A DNA stretch of 64,000 bases from Pseudomonas fluorescens (GCF_902497785.1 NZ_CABVHK010000007.1:124001-188000); one strand, 5' to 3'; counted from the first letter of the stretch, positions 8,653-17,709 are shown. Notes: generated by a model from the letters alone, not told the origin. Numbers and translations are program-made.

Positions 8653-8665
8653 ACTTTTCCCTTAT

Positions 8666-8748
8666 GTAGGAGCTGCCGAAGGCTGCGATCTCTTGACTTT
8701 GATTTTTAAAAACAAGATCAAAAGATCGCAGCCTGCGGCAGCTCCTAC
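8666..8748. repeat. REP palindrome, family A
   Basis: Arms GTAGGAGCTGCCGAAGGCTG and CAGCCTGCGGCAGCTCCTAC; the inner bases of the two arms do not match exactly (GAAGG against CCTGC). Lies after etfB. Confidence 0.9.
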
Positions 8749-8757
8749 CAATATTCG

Positions 8758-9528
8758 TTAGCGGACCACGCCTTCTTCGATCAGCAATTTGAGGATGGCT
8801 TCCGCACCCGCTTGCGCCGTCACGCCTTTGAGTACTTGCCCACCCCCGCCGCTGGCTTTCGCCGTGGCGGCTTTCATGCGATCAGCGCCGCTTTTGGCCT
8901 TGATCACTTTCAAGCGTTTGGGCCGTGGCTTGGCCGGTTGCAGGGTGGCGACCGCCAACAGTTCATCGTCGACCACTTCGACCTCATCGGCCTGCAACGC
9001 CCCGCGCCGTGCGGGTCCGTAGGCGCTCTGCCGCGGTTTGGGCGCGGCGTTATCCACAGTCGCCAGAAACGGCAAGCGCACCTTCAAACGACGTCGCTGG
9101 CCACGGGGCAAAGCTTGCAGGACAAGCGCCGAACCGCCGTCGATGGATTCCACCTGCGCCAGTCCCACCACCAGCGGCCAGCCAAGCCTTTCCGCCAACA
9201 GAAACGGCAACATGCCCGAGCCTTCGCCGGTCTCCGCCTGACTCCCAGTGAGCACAACCTGAGCGCCGGCATCGCGCAAATACGCGGTCAACGCCGGCAA
9301 GGCATCGGCGCCTTCCGGTTGTTCCAACACGTGGAGTTGCTCAAGGCCCATGCCCAGATACGCACGCAGCGCAGGCTCGGCGACGTCGCCGGCATGCAGT
9401 ACTTGCAGGTTATCCCCAGCCAGTTGCAGTCCCAGTTCCACCGCCCGCGCATCTTGCTCCGCGCGACGTGGCCGGCCGGAGGTCGGGTGGGCGCCGATGG
9501 ACACCAGGCTGATGATTTTCGTGCTCAT
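8758..9528 (-). CDS. etfB: Electron transfer flavoprotein beta subunit (dimethylglycine pathway)
   Basis: 256-residue EtfB-like protein, distinct from the housekeeping EtfB. It shows the nucleotide-binding strands with VLTGSQAETGEGSGMLPFLLAE, where the usual EtfB motif is G-x-x-x-x-D, and the RRRLKVRLPFLATVDN segment corresponding to the family's lead into the recognition loop. With EtfA it should take electrons from DgcA/DgcB and hand them to the quinone pool. It is the last gene of the dipeptidase-DUF5943-dgcA-dgcB-etfA-etfB operon, 15 bp after etfA. A perfect DnaA box (9050-9058) lies within the coding sequence. Confidence 0.88.
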   Translation of the reverse strand: MSTKIISLVSIGAHPTSGRPRRAEQDARAVELGLQLAGDNLQVLHAGDVAEPALRAYLGMGLEQLHVLEQPEGADALPALTAYLRDAGAQVVLTGSQAETGEGSGMLPFLLAERLGWPLVVGLAQVESIDGGSALVLQALPRGQRRRLKVRLPFLATVDNAAPKPRQSAYGPARRGALQADEVEVVDDELLAVATLQPAKPRPKRLKVIKAKSGADRMKAATAKASGGGGQVLKGVTAQAGAEAILKLLIEEGVVR

Positions 9529-9543
9529 AACCCTTTCCTTCCC

Positions 9544-10764
9544 TTAAGCCGCATCGCGCTTGGCGTCGTTGCGGTAAGCCGCTACTGCATCGATCAAGGC
9601 TTGAAGTATCCCGGCGCTTTCGCCGATCACCGACAGGTCGGCCCGTTTGATCATGTCGCAGCTAGGGTCGAGGTTGATCGCCACCACCTTGTCGCAGGCA
9701 CCAATGCCTTGCAGGTGCTGGATCGCCCCGGAAATCCCCACCGCCACATAGACCCGCGCGGTGACCCAGGTGCCGGACGCGCCGACCTGACGGTCGCGCG
9801 CCATGAAACCATCGTCCACCGCCACTCGGGACGCGCCTTCAGTGGCGCCGAGCGCTTCGGCAGTCCTGTGGAAAAGTCCCCAGTCCTTGACGCCGTTGCC
9901 GCCCGAGAAGATGAACTCGGCTTCGGCCATCGGAATTGCCGCCGGATCCACGGCCACGGCGCCCAGATCCTCGATCCGCGACAGACTTCGCGCCACGGTT
10001 GTGGATAACTCCACTGGCAAGGCTTCGTGTCGGGTTTCGCTGACGGGTTCGGCACATTCGACGGCAGCCAGGATCAGGCGTGGAACCGGGCGTGCAAGAT
10101 CTTGCAGACCCGCACCGGCACGGCCGATGCATTCCTGATCCTTGACCTGCCAGACCCGCGTGGCCGGGCGTTCGCCCAGTGCAGCGGCAAAGCGTCGACC
10201 GAGTTCGCCACCACCGCTACGGCTGTCCGGCAATAGCCAGTGTCGGGGGTTGAACTGGTTATCCACAGCCCGCAGGCCCTGGACTCGCTGTTCCGGTGCA
10301 TAACCACTGAATTCCTCTCCATCAAGCACCAACAAGCGATCGACGCCAGCCGTGGCGAAGGCATTCTCTTTGTGCTCGCCGAAGACCACGGCCAACACCG
10401 CGCCGTCCTTGCCGGCCAACTGATGCGCCAGCCCGAGCAAGTCACGGTCGTGACTGCTCAGGCGGCCACCGACCATGTCCGGCACCACGCTGATGTAAAA
10501 CGCAGGTGCAGGCACTTGATGCAGCGGCAATTGCACTTCAACCGCGGCCGTACGCTTGCTCACGCCGCCCTGTTGAGCGCCGCTGCGGTCAATACGCTTG
10601 ATCCCGTTAGGGCCAATAAAACCGATCCCATGGGGATTCTTGCGGATGACCCCGTTCGGGCCCATCCAGCTGTGTAGCGCCGGTTGCATGGCCGCGTGCA
10701 GCGGGTGCAGGCGGTTACGGGCAATCCATTCGGCGCGGGGGTCGCGGCGGATAATGTCGCTCAT
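9544..10764 (-). CDS. etfA: Electron transfer flavoprotein alpha subunit (dimethylglycine pathway)
   Basis: 406-residue EtfA. The C-terminal FAD domain has EFIFSGGNGVKD, the QVGASGTWVTARVYVAVGIS loop and SGAIQHLQGIGACDKVVAIN. An unusual N-terminal extension of about 80 residues (WMGPNGVIRKNPHGIGFIGP, repeating PNG and IG motifs) is typical of the Pseudomonas demethylation-linked EtfA. The ATG overlaps the dgcB stop by one base (TGATG), so translation is probably coupled. Two perfect DnaA boxes (10000-10008 reverse, 10259-10267 forward) fall inside the gene. Confidence 0.92.
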   Translation of the reverse strand: MSDIIRRDPRAEWIARNRLHPLHAAMQPALHSWMGPNGVIRKNPHGIGFIGPNGIKRIDRSGAQQGGVSKRTAAVEVQLPLHQVPAPAFYISVVPDMVGGRLSSHDRDLLGLAHQLAGKDGAVLAVVFGEHKENAFATAGVDRLLVLDGEEFSGYAPEQRVQGLRAVDNQFNPRHWLLPDSRSGGGELGRRFAAALGERPATRVWQVKDQECIGRAGAGLQDLARPVPRLILAAVECAEPVSETRHEALPVELSTTVARSLSRIEDLGAVAVDPAAIPMAEAEFIFSGGNGVKDWGLFHRTAEALGATEGASRVAVDDGFMARDRQVGASGTWVTARVYVAVGISGAIQHLQGIGACDKVVAINLDPSCDMIKRADLSVIGESAGILQALIDAVAAYRNDAKRDAA

Positions 10765-12713
10765 CAGTGGGCCTCCGCAGGTTCACGTTGGGCCGGCGTG
10801 ATCGGCTTGCTCGGTGCCGCGTCTTCGAGCAATGCATCGGCCACCAGTTCGGCGATGTCCTTGATCAACGGACGCGGTTCAACCACGCCTTCGAGCATCG
10901 CGGTGCATTGTGGACAACCCACGGCCACCAGTTCGGCGCCGGTTTCGCGGATGTCTTCCATGCGCATGTCGGGGATCCGCTGCTTGCCCGGGATGTCGGT
11001 GATTGGTGCGCCGCCGCCACCGCCGCAGCAGCGCGAACGGAAGCCGGAACGTTGCATCTCTTTTACTTCAATCCCGAGGGCGCGCAACACTTCGCGCGGC
11101 GCCTCGTATTCGCCGTTGTAGCGCCCGAGGTAGCAGGGGTCGTGATAGGTCACGCTGCTGCCTTTGTGCTGGCCGAGATTCAGCGCGCCGGCGCCGATGA
11201 TTTCGGCCATGTAGGTGCTGTGGTGCTGCACCAGGTAATGACCGTCGAATGCGCCGTACTCGTTTTTCAGCACGTGGAAGCTGTGCGGATCGCAAGTGAC
11301 GATTCGGTTGAAGCTGTACTTGGCCAAGGTCTGGATGTTGCGCTTGGCCAACAGCTGGAAGGTTGCTTCGTCACCCAGACGCCGGGCCACGTCGCCGCTG
11401 TCACGTTCTTCGAGGCCGAGCACCGCAAAGTCGACCTTGGCCGCTTTCAGCACTTTGACGAAGGCGCGCAAGGTGCGTTGGTTGCGCATGTCGAAGGCGC
11501 CGTCGCCGACCCAGAACAGCACGTCGACGGATTTTTTCTCGCTCATCAGATTGAGGTTCAAATCCGCCGCCCAGTTCATCCGCCCGCCCGGGGCGAAACC
11601 GCCCGGGTTGTCGGTGGCGATCAGGTTTTCCAGGACTTCGGCGCCCTTGTTCGGGGTCGCGCCTTTCTCCAGGGTCAGGTGACGGCGCATGTCGACGATG
11701 GCGTCGACATGCTCGATCATCATCGGGCATTCCTCGACGCAGGCACGACAGGTGGTGCAGGACCACAGGGTTTCAGCGTCGACCAGACCGTTGACGATCG
11801 GTTGATGTGGATTGCCGGCGTGCAAACCGACTTCTTTGCCAGGGTACGGGCTGCCGGCGAACTTGGCGTCAGTGCCGCCGGCGAGGCCAACGACCATGTC
11901 CTGAATCAGTTTTTTCGGGTTCAGCGGCTGGCCAGCGGCGAATGCCGGGCACGCCGCTTCGCACTTGCCGCACTGTACACAGGCGTCGAAACCAAGGAGC
12001 TGGTTCCAGGTGAAATCCTTGGGTTTTTCCACGCCCAGCGGTGCGTTCGGGTCGTTGAGGTCCAGCGGTTTCAAACCGGTGGAACGGCCGCCACCAAAGC
12101 GTTCGGCGCGACGGTGCCAGGCCAGGTGCAGCGCGCCGGCGAAGGCGTGTTTCATCGGCCCGCCCCAGGTCATGCCGAAAAACAGTTCGCTGACGCCCCA
12201 CAGCACACCGACGCCGAGGATTGCAGCGACGATCCAGCCACCGAAGTTTTCCGGGAGGATTCCGGCGACGGGCAGGGTCAACAAAAAGAAGCTCGCCGAA
12301 AACGCCAACAGGCTTTTCGGCAAACGCATCCACGGGCCTTTGGACAAACGGGCCGGTGGGTTACGCCGACGCAGATAAACGAAGATCGCACCGACGAACA
12401 TCACCACCGTCATCAACAGCAGTGCATAACCGAGAATGCGGTTATGCAGGCCAAACCCGTGCACCAGAATCGCCAGCACCGCTGACGCCACCGCGCCACC
12501 GGCCGTGGCGACGTGGGTGTTGGCGATGTACTTGTCCCGAGCGACCACGTGGTGCAAATCCACCATGTAGCGCTTGGGCATGGCGAACAGGCCGCCGATC
12601 AGGTCGACTTTCGAAGCCCGGCCCCGGCGCCACATAGCCACCCGCCGCAACGCGCCGAGGACAGCAAGGCCCAGGGCAGCGAACAACAGGATTGGAAGAA
12701 GGGTGTTCAACAT
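10764..12713 (-). CDS. dgcB: Dimethylglycine catabolism iron-sulfur membrane protein
   Basis: 649-residue protein needed for dimethylglycine oxidation in P. aeruginosa. It has an N-terminal hydrophobic part with several membrane helices (about residues 1-190), two 4Fe-4S ferredoxin motifs (CVQCGKCEAACP and CTTCRACVEECP) and a C-terminal CCG (heterodisulfide reductase-like) region with HDPCYLGRYNG and RCCGGGGGAP. This architecture suggests a membrane-bound electron relay accepting electrons from DgcA or the ETF pair. A family A REP separates it from dgcA upstream; etfA overlaps its stop codon. Confidence 0.94.
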   Translation of the reverse strand: MLNTLLPILLFAALGLAVLGALRRVAMWRRGRASKVDLIGGLFAMPKRYMVDLHHVVARDKYIANTHVATAGGAVASAVLAILVHGFGLHNRILGYALLLMTVVMFVGAIFVYLRRRNPPARLSKGPWMRLPKSLLAFSASFFLLTLPVAGILPENFGGWIVAAILGVGVLWGVSELFFGMTWGGPMKHAFAGALHLAWHRRAERFGGGRSTGLKPLDLNDPNAPLGVEKPKDFTWNQLLGFDACVQCGKCEAACPAFAAGQPLNPKKLIQDMVVGLAGGTDAKFAGSPYPGKEVGLHAGNPHQPIVNGLVDAETLWSCTTCRACVEECPMMIEHVDAIVDMRRHLTLEKGATPNKGAEVLENLIATDNPGGFAPGGRMNWAADLNLNLMSEKKSVDVLFWVGDGAFDMRNQRTLRAFVKVLKAAKVDFAVLGLEERDSGDVARRLGDEATFQLLAKRNIQTLAKYSFNRIVTCDPHSFHVLKNEYGAFDGHYLVQHHSTYMAEIIGAGALNLGQHKGSSVTYHDPCYLGRYNGEYEAPREVLRALGIEVKEMQRSGFRSRCCGGGGGAPITDIPGKQRIPDMRMEDIRETGAELVAVGCPQCTAMLEGVVEPRPLIKDIAELVADALLEDAAPSKPITPAQREPAEAH

Positions 12714-12755
12714 GGTGAAGCTCCCACCAGTACAACTTGGAGAAACGCGGTCGGC

Positions 12756-12843
12756 GTAGGAGCTGCCGCAGGCTGCGATCTTTTGATCTTTGAAAGTCGC
12801 GACCTCTAAAGATCAAAAGATCGCAGCCTTCGGCAGCTCCTAC
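12756..12843. repeat. REP palindrome, family A, inside the dgc operon
   Basis: Arms GTAGGAGCTGCCGCAGGCTG and CAGCCTTCGGCAGCTCCTAC between dgcA and dgcB. A position inside an operon could affect relative transcript stability. Confidence 0.9.
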
Positions 12844-12858
12844 AGGGGTTAGCCCGGC

Positions 12859-14919
12859 TTAGAAATCCTTACATAGCCGCAGCGCGTCATAGATGGCGGC
12901 GTGGGTGTTGCGTTGCGCCACGCAGTCGCCGATGCGAAACAGCAAGTAGCCATCGCCCGGTTGACTCAGCGAAGGTTGCGGCTTGATCGCGAACAAGGCT
13001 TCGATGTCCATCTGGCCTTTGTTGCGCGAGCCTTCCTTCATGGCGTAGTAGATTTCTTCGTCCGGACGCACGCCGTTCTCGACGACAACCTGATCCACCA
13101 CCCGCTCCTCTTTGGCACCGGTGTACTCGTTTTCCAGTACCGCGATCAGCTTGTCGCCTTCGCGGTAGACCTTCTCCAGCATCATGTCCCCGGTCATGAT
13201 CACTTCTTTGGGGTACATGCTGCGGTAGTAAGTCGGGAACGAGGTGCCGCCAATCGCCACGCCCGGTTTGATGTCGTCCGTCACGATCTCGACCTGGCTG
13301 CCCTTGTCGGCAAGGTAGTCGGCGGCAGACATGCCGGTGAACTCGCAAATGGTGTCGTATACCAGCACGTTCTTGCCCGGTGCGACCTTGCCGTCGAGGA
13401 TGTCCCAGCTGCTGACCACCAGGCCTTCCGCCGCACCCCAATGTTCGTTTTGCTCTAGGAACGGATGACCGCCGACGGCGAGCACCACCACGTCCGGACG
13501 CAGATCCAGGATGGTTGCCGCATCGGCCGCCACGCCAAGGCGCAGGTCAACTTTCAAGCGCGCCAGCTCCAGCTGGAACCAGCGCGTGATACCGGCGATC
13601 TGGTCCCGCTGCGGCGCTTTCGAGGCGGTGGTGATCTGCCCGCCGATGAATTCTTTTTTCTCGAACAGGGTCACGTCGTGGCCACGTTCAGCGGACACCC
13701 GCGCCGCTTCCATCCCGGCAGGACCGGCACCGACCACCACGACTTTGCGCTTCACACCGGTCGATTTCTCGATGATGTGTGGCACACCCATGTATTCACG
13801 GGACGTCGCGGCGTTCTGGATGCACAGCACGTCCAGGCCTTGATACTGACGGTCGATGCAGTAGTTGGCGCCGACGCATTGTTTGATCTGGTCGACCTGG
13901 CCCATCTTGATCTTGGCGATCAGGTGCGGGTCGGCGATGTGCGCGCGGGTCATGCCGACCATGTCGACGTAACCGCCTTCCAGAATCCGCGTGGCCTGGT
14001 TCGGGTCTTTGATGTTCTGCGCGTGCAACACCGGCGCCTTGACCACTTCCTTGATGCCGGCGGCCAAATGCAGGAACGGCTCCGGTGGATAACTCATGTT
14101 CGGGATAACGTTGGCCAGGGTGTTGTGGGTGTCGCACCCCGAACCGACCACGCCGATGAAATCGATCATGCCGGTGTCGTCGTAATACTTGGCGATCTGC
14201 TTCATGTCCTCGTGGGACAAGCCGTCCGGGTGGAACTCATCACCACACAGACGGATGCCGACGCAGAAATCCGGACCGACTTCAGCCCGCACAGCCTTGA
14301 TCACTTCGAGGCCGAAACGCATGCGGTTCTCGAAGCTGCCGCCCCATTCGTCGGTACGCTTGTTGACGCGAGGGCTCCAGAACTGGTCGATCATGTGCTG
14401 GTGCACTGCCGACAATTCAACGCCATCCAGCCCACCCGCTTTGGCCCGCGCAGCGGCGCTGGCATAGTTGCCGATCACCCGCCAGATTTCTTCCGGCTCG
14501 ATGGTTTTACAGGTCGCGCGGTGCACCGGCTCACGGATGCCCGACGGCGACAGCAGGGTTGGCCAATGCTCACCGTCCCAACGCGAACGGCGGCCCATGT
14601 GGGTAATCTGGATCATGATCTTGGCGCCATGCTTGTGCATGGCATCGGCCAGGTTCTGGAAGTGCGGAATGATCCGGTCGTCGGCCAGGTTGACCGACTT
14701 CCACCAGCCTTGCGGGCTGTCGATGGCCACGCTGGAGGAACCGCCGCAAATCGCCAGGCCGATCCCGCCCTTGGCTTTCTCTTCGTAATACTTGACGTAC
14801 CGGTCGGTGGTCATGCCGCCGTCGGTCGCATAGACCTCGGCGTGCGCGGTGCTGAGCACGCGGTTGCGGATGGTCAGTTTGCCGATCTGGATCGGCTGGA
14901 ACATTGCTTCGAAAGCCAT
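12859..14919 (-). CDS. dgcA: Dimethylglycine demethylase, FMN/Fe-S/NAD(P)-type
   Basis: 686-residue member of the old-yellow-enzyme/trimethylamine dehydrogenase family that demethylates dimethylglycine to sarcosine. Residues 1-340 form the FMN barrel (GKLTIRNRVLSTAHAE, GVELSAVHQHMIDQFWSP). The Fe-S segment follows, then an FAD/NAD domain with VVVGAGPAGMEAARV at about 390. In trimethylamine dehydrogenase the cluster uses C-x2-C-x2-C plus a later Cys. Here the segment reads C348-V-G-A351-N-Y-C354 with a later C366, so one ligand is alanine. The gene is 15 bp downstream of the DUF5943 gene, with GAGGAA before the ATG. Confidence 0.94.
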   Translation of the reverse strand: MAFEAMFQPIQIGKLTIRNRVLSTAHAEVYATDGGMTTDRYVKYYEEKAKGGIGLAICGGSSSVAIDSPQGWWKSVNLADDRIIPHFQNLADAMHKHGAKIMIQITHMGRRSRWDGEHWPTLLSPSGIREPVHRATCKTIEPEEIWRVIGNYASAAARAKAGGLDGVELSAVHQHMIDQFWSPRVNKRTDEWGGSFENRMRFGLEVIKAVRAEVGPDFCVGIRLCGDEFHPDGLSHEDMKQIAKYYDDTGMIDFIGVVGSGCDTHNTLANVIPNMSYPPEPFLHLAAGIKEVVKAPVLHAQNIKDPNQATRILEGGYVDMVGMTRAHIADPHLIAKIKMGQVDQIKQCVGANYCIDRQYQGLDVLCIQNAATSREYMGVPHIIEKSTGVKRKVVVVGAGPAGMEAARVSAERGHDVTLFEKKEFIGGQITTASKAPQRDQIAGITRWFQLELARLKVDLRLGVAADAATILDLRPDVVVLAVGGHPFLEQNEHWGAAEGLVVSSWDILDGKVAPGKNVLVYDTICEFTGMSAADYLADKGSQVEIVTDDIKPGVAIGGTSFPTYYRSMYPKEVIMTGDMMLEKVYREGDKLIAVLENEYTGAKEERVVDQVVVENGVRPDEEIYYAMKEGSRNKGQMDIEALFAIKPQPSLSQPGDGYLLFRIGDCVAQRNTHAAIYDALRLCKDF

Positions 14920-14934
14920 GACGGGTTCCTCGAC

Positions 14935-15465
14935 TTACAACGGCTTGACGGTGAATAAACCGTCGTCGTGGCCTTCTTCGGAGCCACCGTAGACTTGCTC
15001 GGCAACTGTGCGAATGTTGCTGCCGCGAGCCTGCAGAATCTGGTCCATCGCACCGGCAAACCAGCCGGTGAACATGTAGTCGACCTTGCGCCCGACCTTC
15101 CCGTACACGTAGACGAACGCCGAGTGTTCGAGCTTGACGCTGGCGGTGCCTTTGTCGAGGTCGATGTCCTGGATCTTGAACAGGCCCCAGCCGCGTTGCG
15201 ACAGGCGTTTCATGTAGTGCTCGAACACCGCAACGCCTTCCAGGCCGTGGCATTCAGCTTCTTTCTCACACCAGTGCCAGGCGGATTTGTAGCCGGCCTT
15301 GTAGAGGATTTCCGCGTAGGCCTCAGCGCCCAAAACTTCTTCGATACCCATGTGGTTGTTGACGAAGAAGTGACGCGGCACGTACAGCATCGGCAGGGCG
15401 TCCGAGGTCCAGACACCGGTCTCGCTGTCGACTTCGATTGGCAATTGCGGGGCGATCTTGGCCAT
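14935..15465 (-). CDS. DUF5943 domain protein of the dimethylglycine operon
   Basis: 176 residues, soluble, no signal peptide. It contains VPRHFFVNNHMGIEEVLGAEAYAEIL and a cysteine/histidine-rich WHWCEKEAECHGLEG, then KVDYMFTGWFAGAMDQIL. I recognise it as the DUF5943 protein always found next to dgcA (PA5397 in P. aeruginosa). The fold recalls the V4R/4-vinyl-reductase type of small-ligand domain, but this is only an impression. Its function is not known; its place between the dipeptidase and dgcA suggests an accessory role in dimethylglycine oxidation. Ribosome site GGAG. Confidence 0.85.
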   Translation of the reverse strand: MAKIAPQLPIEVDSETGVWTSDALPMLYVPRHFFVNNHMGIEEVLGAEAYAEILYKAGYKSAWHWCEKEAECHGLEGVAVFEHYMKRLSQRGWGLFKIQDIDLDKGTASVKLEHSAFVYVYGKVGRKVDYMFTGWFAGAMDQILQARGSNIRTVAEQVYGGSEEGHDDGLFTVKPL

Positions 15466-15542
15466 GGAAACTTAACTCCAGAAAATTCGTGGTGTTGCCC
15501 CGGCGCGGACGGCCGGGGAAAGGATTTTTCAGATGCGGCGGC

Positions 15543-16520
15543 TTATTCGCCCCAGACGTCTTTCAAAACATTCACCCAGTTCTCGCCCATGATCTTGCGG
15601 ACCACGCGCTCGGAGTGGCCGCGCTTGAGCAGGGTTTCGGTCAGGTTCGGGAACTCGCCGACGGTGCGGATACCCAGCGGATTGATGATCTTGCCGAAGC
15701 TGGTCAGGCGGCGGGCGTAGCCCTTGTCATGGGTCAGGTATTCGAAGAAGTCCTGGCCATGGCCCTGGGTGAAGTCGGTGCCGATGCCGATGGCGTCTTC
15801 ACCGACGATATTCATGGTGTATTCGATGGCTTCGGCGTAGTCGTCGATGGTCGAATCGATGCCCTTGGCGAGAAACGGCGCGAACATGGTCACGCCGACG
15901 AAACCGCCGTGATCGGCAATAAACTTAAGCTCTTCATCGGATTTGTTGCGCGGGTGGATTTTCAGGCCCGACGGCAGGCAGTGGGAGTAGCACACCGGTT
16001 TTTTCGATTCGAGGATCACTTCTTCAGAAGTTTTCGAGCCGACGTGGGACAGGTCGCACATGACGCCTACGCGGTTCATCTCGGCAACGATTTCGCGGCC
16101 GAAACCCGACAGGCCGCCATCGCGCTCGTAGCAACCGGTGCCCACCAGGTTCTGGGTGTTGTAGCACATCTGCACGATGCCGACGCCGAGCTGCTTGAAC
16201 ACCTCGACATAGCCGATCTGGTCTTCAAACGCGTGGGCATTCTGGAAGCCAAACAGGATGCCGGTCTTGCCCTGCTCCTTGGCTTTACGGATGTCGGCGG
16301 TGGTGCGCACCGGAATCACCAGGTCGCTGTTCTCGCGGATCAGCTTCTGGCTGGCGGCGATGTTGTTGACGGTGGCCTGAAAGCCCTCCCACACCGACAC
16401 GGTGCAGTTGGCCGCGGTCAGACCGCCCTTGCGCATGTCTTCAAACAGCTCACGGTTCCACTTGGCGATAATCAGCCCGTCGATAACGATGCTGTCGGCG
16501 TGCAATTCGGCTGGGCTCAT
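15543..16520 (-). CDS. Membrane dipeptidase (peptidase M19) family protein
   Basis: 325-residue renal-dipeptidase-like metallohydrolase. The frame is open to 16700, but MSPAELHADSIVIDGL at 16520 starts the family domain. Motifs seen are an N-terminal HADSIVIDGL (H-x-D expected in M19; here the pattern is modified), GFQNAHAFED, CDLSHVGSKTSEEVI and YSHCLPSGLKIHPRNKSDEEL. It heads the dgc operon, as PA5396 does in P. aeruginosa. The substrate is unknown; an amidohydrolase on an N-methylated peptide or amide that feeds the pathway is a possible inference. Upstream sequence holds GAC elements 21 bp apart. Confidence 0.88.
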   Translation of the reverse strand: MSPAELHADSIVIDGLIIAKWNRELFEDMRKGGLTAANCTVSVWEGFQATVNNIAASQKLIRENSDLVIPVRTTADIRKAKEQGKTGILFGFQNAHAFEDQIGYVEVFKQLGVGIVQMCYNTQNLVGTGCYERDGGLSGFGREIVAEMNRVGVMCDLSHVGSKTSEEVILESKKPVCYSHCLPSGLKIHPRNKSDEELKFIADHGGFVGVTMFAPFLAKGIDSTIDDYAEAIEYTMNIVGEDAIGIGTDFTQGHGQDFFEYLTHDKGYARRLTSFGKIINPLGIRTVGEFPNLTETLLKRGHSERVVRKIMGENWVNVLKDVWGE

Positions 16521-16636
16521 CAGGCAGTCCCCTATTAGCGATTCATGCGCCGAATCGTGTGCCGGCGCTTTGGGGCCAGCATATGCCTGAGGACCGGGGC
16601 AGCCGGGTGCAAAAACGACAGGGGGTTTGCCGAAAG

Positions 16637-16664
16637 CGTCAATCCGCGACAAAGGGTCGTCGCC
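16637..16664 (-). promoter_or_regulatory. Possible GbdR-type site before the dgc operon
   Basis: On the minus strand, CGAC (16662-16659) and TGAC (16641-16638) have exactly 21-bp spacing, about 120-140 bp upstream of the dipeptidase start. The pair resembles the CGAC core of the clearer direct repeat before cbcX. The match is short. Confidence 0.35.
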
Positions 16665-16740
16665 GGGCACAATCGCCCACCTGTTCAAGGGCCTGCGCAT
16701 GCGCCAGAATTCGCGGCATTACGGAAAATGGGGTGACGCA

Positions 16741-17142
16741 ATGAAATCGATCTTCCTGGCTTTGGCACTGATAGCGACCGGCGTACAGGCGGCCGAAGAG
16801 TCCGACAACAACCCCTGCGACGCAGTCGAAAACGACATCCAGACCCTGGAATGCTCGGTCTACGGCCGAACCACCGCCGAAGACCTGCTCAAGGACAACT
16901 ACCAGAGCCTGACCGAACGCCTGCAAACAACCTACGGCAAAAACCCGACGCAACTGGCCGACATCACCGCCAAACTCAAGGCCGCGCAACAACAGTGGCT
17001 CAAGACCCGGGATGCCGATTGCGCAGTGGAAGCCTTTCCGGCGACCAGCGGCAGCAAAGCGTTCACCATTGCGCAGAATGATTGCGTGGCACGGATGAGT
17101 GACGAGCGGTCGGAGTTTTTGGAGTCGATTGGGCAGGAGTGA
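16741..17142 (+). CDS. LprI/DUF1311 family periplasmic protein
   Basis: 133 residues with a clear signal peptide (MKSIFLALALIATGVQA, cleavage near residue 18). The mature part has the DUF1311/LprI pattern: four cysteines, with NPCDAVENDIQTLECSVYG near the start, a helical middle (DITAKLKAAQQQWLKTRDADC) and a C-terminal CVARMSDERSEFLE. Mycobacterial LprI inhibits lysozyme, and other DUF1311 proteins are of unknown role. The start at 16741 is chosen because the open frame upstream precedes the signal peptide and belongs to the dgc promoter region. Monocistronic, divergent from the dgc operon. Confidence 0.86.
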   Translation: MKSIFLALALIATGVQAAEESDNNPCDAVENDIQTLECSVYGRTTAEDLLKDNYQSLTERLQTTYGKNPTQLADITAKLKAAQQQWLKTRDADCAVEAFPATSGSKAFTIAQNDCVARMSDERSEFLESIGQE

Positions 17143-17309
17143 TGCCGTTCGTTTGTCGGATGCTGGCGCCGCCGCCAGCTTTCGCCCCTCTAGAAATGAT
17201 CTTTCCCACAGATGCGGCTGACCGGGCCTACAGCGCTCCCACCACTCCGGAGCAGACCCTATCGGTTGGGCAACATCCCGCCATGCTTCGTTTATTGGCC
17301 GGCAGAGAA

Positions 17310-17349
17310 ATATAAGTAAGGATTCGCAAATCTTATAAAAGACTTATAT
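17310..17349. promoter_or_regulatory. Inverted-repeat operator/promoter before the XRE-type gene
   Basis: Perfect 8-bp arms ATATAAGT (17310-17317) and ACTTATAT (17342-17349) with an AT-rich TCTTATAAAAGA between them, ending 6 bp before the first possible start codon of the helix-turn-helix gene. The position fits autoregulation. Confidence 0.55.
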
Positions 17350-17355
17350 CCTGCC

Positions 17356-17709
17356 ATGAACAGCATCCACAGGTCAAAAAACGCGATGAACGCACCTACT
17401 GACGTTCAAATCATCAACGACGCAGAGGGAAATCCTGCTTTCGTGGTCATCCCCTATGCGCAATATGTGGCGCAGAAGATTGAGCCCGATCTGATCCCCC
17501 ATGAAGTGGTCAGCCGCATCGTCGACGGCGCGACCCCGATTCGTGCCTGGCGCGAACACTTGAACCTTACACAGGATGAAGTGGCCAAACGAATGGGTAT
17601 CTCCCAACCGGCGTTTGCGCAGCAGGAAACCGTCGCGAAGCCGCGCAGGGCCACACGCGAGCGAGTCGCTGCGGCGTTTGGTATCAGCGCGAATCAACTC
17701 GAGTTGTAA
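17356..17709 (+). CDS. XRE-family helix-turn-helix protein with antitoxin-like N-terminus
   Basis: 117 residues (107 if the second ATG at 17386, MNAPTDVQ, is used; neither start has a strong ribosome site). Residues 18-45 (IINDAEGNPAFVVIPYAQYV) resemble the Phd/YefM-type strand-turn-strand. Residues 63-117 are a classic XRE helix-turn-helix (LNLTQDEVAKRMGISQPAFA). The architecture is like HigA/MqsA-style antitoxins. No toxin of a recognised family is adjacent, but a DUF3010 gene follows after 32 bp and may be cotranscribed. The inverted repeat just upstream suggests it represses itself. Confidence 0.8.
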   Translation: MNSIHRSKNAMNAPTDVQIINDAEGNPAFVVIPYAQYVAQKIEPDLIPHEVVSRIVDGATPIRAWREHLNLTQDEVAKRMGISQPAFAQQETVAKPRRATRERVAAAFGISANQLEL

